DNA from: JAFGHJ01 sp964631335
Lineage (GTDB): Bacteria; Hydrothermota; UBA3072
Direction of reading: 5' to 3'
Assembly (NCBI GenBank): GCA_964631335.1
Contig: CAZVXD010000056.1
Coordinates: 1-13,066, forward strand
Length of the DNA stretch: 13,066 nucleotides
Shown: one piece after another, positions 7,552 through 13,066 of the stretch
Layout of the letters: the number at the start of each line of letters is the position of its first letter
Position numbering within the stretch: position 1 is the stretch's first letter
Made by a program: the position numbers and the translations under genes
Notes under the pieces: model-generated
What the model saw: only the letters and a program-made list of their open reading frames with translations
Databases searched by the model: none
Told to the model about the DNA's origin: nothing

Positions 7552-8241
7552 ATGGGATTATCACATGCGCTTGAGGATTATTTAGAAATTATACTTCTCC
7601 TCGACCGGATGAAGAAGGTTGTAAGAGTGAAAGATATAGTGGAAAAGCTCGGCGTAAAAGCCGCTTCTGTGGTGGGAGCGTTGAAGAGGCTTGAGAAAGA
7701 GGAGTTGGTTATTTATGAGAGGTACGGATACGTGGATCTTACTGCGAAAGGGATGGAAATAGCGGAAGGAGTTTATAAACGTCATAAATCCCTGTTTGAG
7801 TTTTTCACGGAAATTTTGGGAGTATCTGCGTCTGTAGCCGATAGGGATGCCTGTGAAATGGAACATTATCTGAGTAAGGAAACATTTTCTAAGCTGCTGG
7901 GATTTCTTGAGTTTGTAAAGGAATGTCCCGGGGAAGGGGCCGGATGGGTAAAAGACTTTAGAGGCTTTCAGAAGTCCGGAGAGCTTCCGGGGAAATGTGA
8001 GGAGGGGAATAATATGAGTTTAGCCGATATTAAAGTAGGTGAGAAAGTAATGATAAAAAAGATTAAAACAAAGAGTAGGCTTAAAAGGAAGTTCCTCGAT
8101 ATGGGGGTTATTGCCGGCAGTGTTCTGGAAGTCGTAAAGATCGCACCTCTCGGAGATCCAATGGACATAAAAATAAAGGGATATCATCTTTCTCTTAGAA
8201 AGGAAGAGGCGAAGGAAATTTTGGTGGAAAAGGCGGAATAA
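7552..8241 (+). CDS. DtxR-family metal-dependent repressor with C-terminal FeoA domain
   Basis: This is a metal-sensing transcription repressor, probably for iron. Residues 1-65 form a winged helix (VKDIVEKLGVKAASVVGALKRLEKEELV with wing YERYGYV). A dimerisation and metal-binding helical domain runs to about 145, followed by a FeoA/SH3-like domain (about 155-229). Metal ligands line up with the family. Asp9 and Glu12 correspond to Asp8 and Glu11 of MntR. His78, Glu83, Cys101, Glu104 and His105 correspond to His79, Glu83, Cys102, Glu105 and His106 of DtxR. The Cys favours an iron sensor over a manganese sensor, while the N-terminal pair is MntR-like. GGAGG lies just upstream of ATG 7552. It is the first gene of the feo operon, its stop immediately precedes feoA, and candidate operator boxes overlap its own promoter and recur before the feoC-like gene. 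Confidence 0.93.
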   Translation: MGLSHALEDYLEIILLLDRMKKVVRVKDIVEKLGVKAASVVGALKRLEKEELVIYERYGYVDLTAKGMEIAEGVYKRHKSLFEFFTEILGVSASVADRDACEMEHYLSKETFSKLLGFLEFVKECPGEGAGWVKDFRGFQKSGELPGKCEEGNNMSLADIKVGEKVMIKKIKTKSRLKRKFLDMGVIAGSVLEVVKIAPLGDPMDIKIKGYHLSLRKEEAKEILVEKAE

Positions 8242-8493
8242 ATGCCTCTCTCTATGGCAGGAGCGGGAAGATATATAATTTCAAGGATTTTTGGAGGAAG
8301 ATGTATGGTAGGAAAGCTTGAGGGTATGGGTTTGAGAGTCGGAGATGAAATAGAGATAATTAAACCCGCTCCGGGAGCGATTATTATATCTTCCGGGGAA
8401 ACGAGAATAGGAATCGGCGTCGGGATGGCAAACAGGATATATGTTTCCCGGACGGAAAATTTATGGGAGTACGATGAAGAATTACGATATTAA
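8242..8493 (+). CDS. feoA: FeoA, accessory protein of ferrous iron transport
   Basis: This small 83-residue cytoplasmic SH3-like protein supports FeoB. It shows the FeoA pattern: an N-terminal strand region, FGGRCMVGKLEGMGLRVGDEIEII, a loop with KPAPGAIII, and a C-terminal IGIGVGMANRIYV. The ATG follows the stop of the regulator with no gap, and the end overlaps feoB by 20 bases, so the three genes are tightly coupled. This standalone FeoA is distinct from the FeoA-like domain fused to the preceding regulator. The locus therefore encodes two FeoA modules. Confidence 0.92.
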   Translation: MPLSMAGAGRYIISRIFGGRCMVGKLEGMGLRVGDEIEIIKPAPGAIIISSGETRIGIGVGMANRIYVSRTENLWEYDEELRY

Positions 8494-10465
8494 CGTAGCG
8501 CTTGCGGGAAATCCCAATTCCGGCAAGACCACTATTTTTAACGCGCTAACGGGTTCCCGTCAGCATACGGGAAACTGGCCCGGTGTTACGGTCGAGAAGA
8601 AAGAGGGAGGGTTTACGTTTAAAGGAAAAAATATACATATGGTCGACCTGCCCGGAACATACGCTCTTTCATCCTACTCTGAGGATGAAAGGATCGCGAG
8701 AGACTATCTCGCAGTAGAAAAACCCGACTTCGTTATAGTCGTCACGGATTCTTCGAATTTTGAAAGGAATATGCAGCTAGTTCTCCAGTTAAAAGAGCTC
8801 GGGCAGAATTTGATACTGGTCCTGAATATGATCGATATCGCCGTTTCCAAGGGAATAGAAATAGATGCGGATAAAATTTCGAAGATCCTTGGCATTCCCG
8901 TAGTTAAGACTGTAGCGAATAAAAACGAGGGAATTAAAGAGTTGAAGACGATAATCCTCGGAGATAAAAAGAAGAAAAAGAGCAGACCAAGATATTTTGG
9001 GATACGGCTCGATCAAATTGTCGAGAAAATGGCGGCAGCAATCGCCGGAGAAGGAGCCCCATACCCGCCTGCTTTCGTAGCCGCAAAAATTCTCGAAGAG
9101 GATCCCACGGTACTTTCCTTGCTCGAAAAATTTGAATCTAAAGCGGATATAATGAAACTAGTCCTCGAGGCAGAAAAAATAAGCAACGGGGATACGCCGA
9201 CCTTTATTGCCGAGAGAAGATTTGGTTATATACACGGATTGTATGAAGAATGCGTAAATCGCCGAAGCACCGTTCAAGAAAGGATGTATATCTCCGATAG
9301 GATCGATAGGGTCGTTACAAATAGATTTTTCGGAATACCCTTTTTCTTTTTCTTGCTCTGGTTAACCTTTGAGGCTGTCTTTAAACTAGGAAGTCCCGCG
9401 GCCGATTGGGTCGATACATTCTTTTCCTGGTTTAGCGAGCGGATCGGCATTCTTTTGGCTTCATATGGTTCGCCTTCTCTTTTTGTCTCTTTTGTTCAGG
9501 ATGGAGTTATCGGAGGAGTGGGGGCTGTTCTTGTATTTGTACCAATTATCTTCATCCTCTTTCTTATTATTGCGTTTTTTGAGGATACAGGCTATATGGC
9601 AAGAATCGCTTTTGTCATGGATAAATTGATGCATATACTTGGTCTTCACGGAAAGAGTTTTATTCCTATGATTCTTGGGTTTGGCTGCAATGTGCCAGCT
9701 ATAATGGCAACGAGAACCCTCGAATCGAAGAAGGATAGAATTCTCACTATCCTCGTAAACCCCCTTATGAGTTGTTCCGCGAGGCTGCCGATATATATTC
9801 TTTTTGCGGGAACCTTCTTTTCCAAAATACAAGGAACGATAATAGTTTCTCTATATCTTCTGGGTATCGTTCTGGCAATTCTGGTAGCCAGGATATTCAA
9901 GACTATGTTCTTCAAAGGAGAAGTCGCGCCTCTGGTAATGGAACTTCCTCCTTATCATCTACCGGTATTTAAGAATGTCCTTCGTATTTCGTGGGCGAGA
10001 ACATTTATATTTATTAAAAAAGCGGGAACCATAATATTCGGGGCGGTGGTTTTAATCTGGGTTTTGGCGTCTTTGCCCCTTGGGGTCGAATACGCAGGTC
10101 AGAATTCACTGATCGGCAGCATAGGAAAATTTTTTGCGCCTGTCTTTAAACCCGCCGGTTTCGGTTTTTACCAGGCTGCGGTGGCTCTGATATTCGGCGT
10201 TATAGCAAAGGAGGTCGTTGTGGCAACTATGGGAACACTCTTCGGCACGGGAGACCTCGCTGCCACCCTCCAGAATTATTTTACTCCCGCTTCCGCGTAC
10301 GCTTTTATGGTTATGAGCCTTATTTATATACCCTGTGTTGCGACCATAGGGGCTATTAAAAAGGAAGCTGGAGGCAAATGGGCTCTTTTCGCCACGTCCT
10401 ATTCCCTGGTGCTCGGATGGTTGATGGCGGTAATCGTGTTTCAGATAGGTAAACTGTTTCTATGA
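8474..10465 (+). CDS. feoB: FeoB, GTP-dependent ferrous iron transporter
   Basis: FeoB is an inner-membrane iron(II) transporter with an N-terminal G domain (663 residues). G1 is GNPNSGKT (12-19), G2 lies in HTGNWPGVTVE (Thr39), G3 is DLPG (58-61) and G4 is NMID (118-121), where NKxD-type motifs in FeoB vary. G5 lies near VANKNEG. A helical regulatory region (about 160-275) is followed by a membrane domain from about residue 285 with two Gate regions. These include GFGCNVPAIMATRTL and NPLMSCSARLPIY, whose Cys residues are conserved in the family. The C-terminus ends after a membrane helix without the Cys-rich tail of some enteric FeoB proteins. I chose ATG 8474 because the G domain begins there and GGGAG precedes it; an ATG at 8441 would add 11 residues and overlap feoA more. 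It is complete, with no missing motif. Confidence 0.96.
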   Translation: MKNYDINVALAGNPNSGKTTIFNALTGSRQHTGNWPGVTVEKKEGGFTFKGKNIHMVDLPGTYALSSYSEDERIARDYLAVEKPDFVIVVTDSSNFERNMQLVLQLKELGQNLILVLNMIDIAVSKGIEIDADKISKILGIPVVKTVANKNEGIKELKTIILGDKKKKKSRPRYFGIRLDQIVEKMAAAIAGEGAPYPPAFVAAKILEEDPTVLSLLEKFESKADIMKLVLEAEKISNGDTPTFIAERRFGYIHGLYEECVNRRSTVQERMYISDRIDRVVTNRFFGIPFFFFLLWLTFEAVFKLGSPAADWVDTFFSWFSERIGILLASYGSPSLFVSFVQDGVIGGVGAVLVFVPIIFILFLIIAFFEDTGYMARIAFVMDKLMHILGLHGKSFIPMILGFGCNVPAIMATRTLESKKDRILTILVNPLMSCSARLPIYILFAGTFFSKIQGTIIVSLYLLGIVLAILVARIFKTMFFKGEVAPLVMELPPYHLPVFKNVLRISWARTFIFIKKAGTIIFGAVVLIWVLASLPLGVEYAGQNSLIGSIGKFFAPVFKPAGFGFYQAAVALIFGVIAKEVVVATMGTLFGTGDLAATLQNYFTPASAYAFMVMSLIYIPCVATIGAIKKEAGGKWALFATSYSLVLGWLMAVIVFQIGKLFL

Positions 10466-10480
10466 GGAGGAGGTATTTTT

Positions 10481-10509
10481 TTGAACAAAATATTAGCCAA
10501 GGCTAATAT
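10481..10509 (+). promoter_or_regulatory. Likely internal promoter for the feoC-like gene and second receptor
   Basis: TTGAAC (10481-10486) and TAATAT (10504-10509) are spaced by exactly 17 bases. The DtxR-like palindrome fills the spacer and overlaps the -10. The match to consensus is moderate, but the position in the 73-base feoB-feoC gap, and the same operator arrangement as at dtxR, support an iron-repressed internal promoter. Confidence 0.5.
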
Positions 10510-10552
10510 TTTAAGCCTAAGCAAAAAGGAGGCAATAAATGATAAAGTATGA
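10481..10552 (+). CDS. Possible 23-residue leader peptide with TTG start (doubtful)
   Basis: A very strong AGGAGGAGG begins within the feoB stop region (about 10464-10472) and is followed, eight bases on, by TTG at 10481. That frame encodes 23 residues (begins NKILAKANILSLSKK after the start) and ends at TGA 10550-10552, inside the first codons of the feoC-like gene. On read-through transcripts from feoB it could act as a coupling leader. It also overlaps the operator and promoter entirely, so the frame may be a coincidence. No homologue is known to me. Confidence 0.2.
   Translation: MNKILAKANILSLSKKEAINDKV
10487..10525 (+). promoter_or_regulatory. DtxR-like palindrome and second box upstream of feoC-like gene
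   Basis: AAAATATTAGCC (10487-10498) and GGCTAATATTTT (10501-10512) are perfect 12-base inverted arms around AA. The core TTAGCCAAGGCTAA (10493-10506) matches the first dtxR-upstream box at 11 of 14 positions. A weaker box, TAAGCCTAAGCAAA (10512-10525), starts 19 bases further on and also matches that box at 11 of 14. The 19-base spacing repeats that seen before dtxR. Confidence 0.65.
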
Positions 10553-10961
10553 CTTCGTCGATGTGAAAACCGCATCCCCAACGTCGGACGTATCGAAAGT
10601 TAAGTATCGTGAGAAGTTGGGCTCGACGATGGAAATTTTAAAACTTATGGCAACTGGGAACCTGACGCTTCTTGAAATTGCCCGGAAGCTAAATTTAAGC
10701 CGGGAAGCGTTAAAAGATCGTTTGAGGATTATGGAGTGTACCGGGCACATAGAAACATGGTATGTGGATAATTGTGGAAGCGGAGATTTTTGTGAATTTT
10801 GTTCTTGTGCGAGAACATGTTCGGGAAGTTGTCCGCAGATTTTAAAGATCATGGCATATCGTCTCACAAAAAAAGGGGAAAGGTCGTTGAGAACTATGGT
10901 TGAGACTTCAAGAGGGAAACATTATGAAAGGAAAAACTTCACAAAAAAGGAGGAAAAATGA
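10539..10961 (+). CDS. FeoC-like winged-helix protein with six-cysteine cluster
   Basis: This is a 140-residue protein of the FeoC type: a small winged helix followed by a Cys cluster, expected in the cytoplasm to modulate FeoB or feo transcription. The helix-turn-helix is about 30-75 (TLLEIARKLNLSREALKDRLRIME). The Cys cluster is C79, C85, C88, C90, C94 and C98, with one more Cys at 67. Known enteric FeoC has four Cys that bind an iron-sulfur cluster and is only about 80 residues, so this version is larger and richer in Cys. A basic tail (about 108-140) follows the cluster. The N-terminal 25 residues are not assigned. ATG 10539 has AAGGAGG six bases upstream. Its stop overlaps the next ATG (ATGA), coupling it to the second receptor. 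An iron-sulfur-sensing regulator unrelated to FeoC is the alternative. Confidence 0.7.
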   Translation: MIKYDFVDVKTASPTSDVSKVKYREKLGSTMEILKLMATGNLTLLEIARKLNLSREALKDRLRIMECTGHIETWYVDNCGSGDFCEFCSCARTCSGSCPQILKIMAYRLTKKGERSLRTMVETSRGKHYERKNFTKKEEK

Positions 10962-13066
10962 GTAAAGTTAATTTAATCGTATTGGTGGTAGGAATATCGT
11001 TATTGGTATTACCGACGAGTATAGTCTCGGCTGAGCTTTGCGGTATAAGCGGCACGGTCATAGATAAGGAAACGGGCGAACCCCTGCCTTCGGCTAATAT
11101 CGTCGTCAAGGGGACCAGCCTCGGTTCGATAACCGATGAGGATGGGCGGTATTTTATCTCTTCCCTATCTGCGGGAAGCTATAAAATTATTGCAATGATG
11201 ATGGGATATGCGACAGTTGAAAAAAATATAGAACTTACCCGAGGAAAAACGGTTAACGTGGACTTTTCTTTAGCCGCGAGTCCGATCGCGGGAAGCGGTA
11301 TTGTGGTAACGGGTACGAGGACACCGCGATACATAAAGGATGTTCCGGTACGAACAGAAGTTATTACTTCAAGGCAGCTCGAGAAAAAAGAAGCTCAGAA
11401 TCTTTACGAGGCGTTAGACGGTACGCCGGGTATCAGGGTCGAGCAGCAGTGCTCCGCCTGTAACTTTTCTATATTGAGAATTCAGGGACTGGAGGCGGGA
11501 CATGTTCAGGTATTGGTCGACGGCGCGCCGACTTATTCGGGATTGNNNNNNNNNNNNNNNNNNNNNNNNNNNNNNNNNNNNNNNNNNNNNNNNNNNNNNN
11601 NNNNNNNNNNNNNNNNNNNNNNNNNNNNNNNNNNNNNNNNNNNNNCTGGGAAATGACCGGTTAAGTCTCGGCGGAGTTACGATAAACGAACAGCGACAGG
11701 GAGGAGATCTCGATATGTGGGAAAATCCTTTCGCCGAAGGATCGGAAGCTATCAAAACTACAAGATACGAAGCGAGTATCGGATACCGAAACAATATAAC
11801 ACCCGCCGGTGAATTGAATGTCAATTTTGCGTACAGTCAGCATAACAGGAATGCTACAAATGACGCTTTTTTAGGAGATTATATGTCGACGCACGGGGAC
11901 GCCATGCCCCCGGTGGATGAAATGCAGCCTTATATCGCCGATGAAAATCTTTATGCGGCGGGCACCAATTACGCACATGCGCTGGGATTCAATCGTATTT
12001 TACTCGGAGTACAATACACTTACAACGAATTGGATGAATCGGGAAGATACGTCGTGGTAGATGAAGAGGATGAAGACTACGGCGGGACATATACCTCCAC
12101 GAGCGAAAAATACGCGCACGATTATGGGGTTTACATACAGGATGAGATTTCTCTGTTGAACGACATCGTGGAAGTTGTACTCGGAGTACGGTACGACAAA
12201 CATAAATCGAAGGATGAATTCGGGGGGTCGGGCGATGTCGCGCCGCAGGACGTGATTGCCATAGAGTACGACGAGACCGCCGTCAACCCTAGGGGTGCTG
12301 TAAGGGTAAAGGTGACCCCCCAATTAACCTTTCGCGGTAGTGCCGGAACGGGATTCCGTGTGCCTTACGGGTTTTCCGAAGACCTGCACCTGTGCAGCGG
12401 TTCCCCGAGAGTAAATAAACTGGCAGGATTAAAGCCCGAAAAATCGACAAGTTTTAATTTAGGCGCCGATTACTCCACGGATAGACTCGTTGTAAGTTTG
12501 AATGTTTTTCGAACCGATTTAAAGGATAAAATCGGTTTTGCCGACGCCGGTGAGGCGTCCGCTCAATTAGGTTATACTTATGAATGGGAAAATATAGGCG
12601 ACGCATACACTCAAGGGTTGGAAACAGGTGTAAAAGCAGCTATTTTAACCATTCTCGCACTTAACCTGGACTTTACGTACACCGACGCGCAATATGACAA
12701 TCCGCGGGAGGACTGGGTGGGGCATCCCGCTCACGGCAACACGTACGCCGAAGACAGCAAATACATTTCGCGTGTGCCGCAAATGACCGGTGGCATCGAA
12801 TTAGACTTCTCTCCCGGCAAATGTGATCTGATTATCGGTACCGAGTATACCGGGAGGATGTACATCGACTATATAAACGAAGACGAATTAAACAATCCCG
12901 AAAGCTACATCAAACACACCGATCCGTTCTGGGTATTCAACGCGAGGCTGGCATATGATTTTCAGTTACAGCATAACACTACCCTTTCGCTTTTCACGGG
13001 TGTCAAAAACGTTTTCGATTACGTACAGGAAGAACGTCATCCCGACGACGCCGCGTTTATGTACGC
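10958..13066 (+). CDS. TonB-dependent outer-membrane receptor of the feo operon (gapped, 3' end missing)
   Basis: This is a second TonB-driven outer-membrane receptor. Up to 11545 it reads: signal peptide (about 1-25, LIVLVVGISLLVLPTSIVSA), carboxypeptidase-regulatory-like domain (about 28-105), TonB-box-like GIVVTGT (114-120), then a plug containing CSAC (Cys165, Cys168) and LRIQGLEAGHVQVLVDG. A 100-N gap follows. From 11646 an open frame runs to the window end with barrel strands, a GFRVPYGFSEDLH motif (12345-12389) and, close to the end, FTGVKNVFDY, which normally lies about 20-40 residues before the C-terminus. The frame after the gap differs from the one before it, but the gap size is nominal, so this is not evidence of a frameshift. 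ATG 10958 overlaps the feoC-like stop and has AAGGAGG upstream. The locus suggests an iron complex as ligand; the exact compound cannot be read from sequence. Confidence 0.88.
11546..11645. other. Assembly gap, 100 N
   Basis: Exactly 100 N, the usual placeholder for a scaffold gap of unknown length. The missing piece should hold the rest of the receptor plug and the first barrel strands. Confidence 0.97.

Noticed and set aside
8441..8473. Upstream ATG for feoB
   Set aside because: The extra residues are an out-of-frame reading of the feoA end. ATG 8474 begins right before the G domain and has GGGAG upstream.
10487..10512. Rho-independent terminator after feoB
   Set aside because: The inverted repeat is AT-rich at its base, has a centre of only two bases and is not followed by a clean T run. 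It fits a DtxR-type operator better.
11546..11646. Frameshift in the second receptor
   Set aside because: The frame changes across a 100-N placeholder of unknown true length, so nothing can be concluded.
11414..11824. Minus-strand open frame across the N gap
   Set aside because: It exists only because the Ns carry no stop codons, and it lies opposite the second receptor.

Overview
The window (about 13 kb, moderately AT-rich) comes from a Gram-negative, probably anaerobic bacterium. Two TonB-dependent outer-membrane receptors with N-terminal carboxypeptidase-regulatory-like domains and a remnant of a Fibrobacter-type FISUMP protein point to the wider FCB assemblage. Most genes have strong GGAGG ribosome sites and the visible promoters are TTGACA/TATAAT-like. 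That argues against Bacteroidota proper, where such signals are usually weak or different, and suggests another FCB-like lineage. I cannot name a phylum. A run of exactly 100 N shows this is a draft scaffold.

Layout. 1-776: low-coding AT-rich DNA with short repeats, then a broken FISUMP gene (410-776, + strand) that has an internal frameshift and is cut off inside its domain. 757-7144, minus strand: a tight five-gene operon, transcribed right to left, of TonB-dependent receptor, HemN/HutW-like radical SAM enzyme, tandem-fused ECF ATPase (EcfA-EcfA), EcfT and an S component. Gene ends overlap or nearly touch. 7145-7551: divergent regulatory region with one promoter per operon, each overlapped by a different inverted-repeat type. 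7552-10465, plus strand: DtxR-FeoA fusion regulator, FeoA and FeoB. 10466-10538: a second set of DtxR-like boxes over a likely internal promoter. 10539 to the end: a winged-helix protein with a six-cysteine cluster (FeoC-like), translationally coupled to a second TonB-dependent receptor that contains the assembly gap and runs off the window.

How it fits together. The right half is an iron(II) uptake operon under an iron-type DtxR regulator, with its own outer-membrane receptor. The left half looks like a complete outer-membrane-to-cytoplasm route for a scarce cofactor. The receptor would bring the molecule into the periplasm, the ECF transporter across the inner membrane, and the radical SAM enzyme would act on it in the cytoplasm. 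A tetrapyrrole such as heme is the most economical guess, because the enzyme belongs to the HemN/HemW/ChuW/HutW superfamily and the locus is back to back with feo. This is inference. The receptor lacks a histidine between its FRAP-like and NPNL boxes, and the operon carries a different operator from the DtxR-like boxes. No TonB/ExbB/ExbD, periplasmic binding protein, tRNA, rRNA, CRISPR array or transposase is visible.
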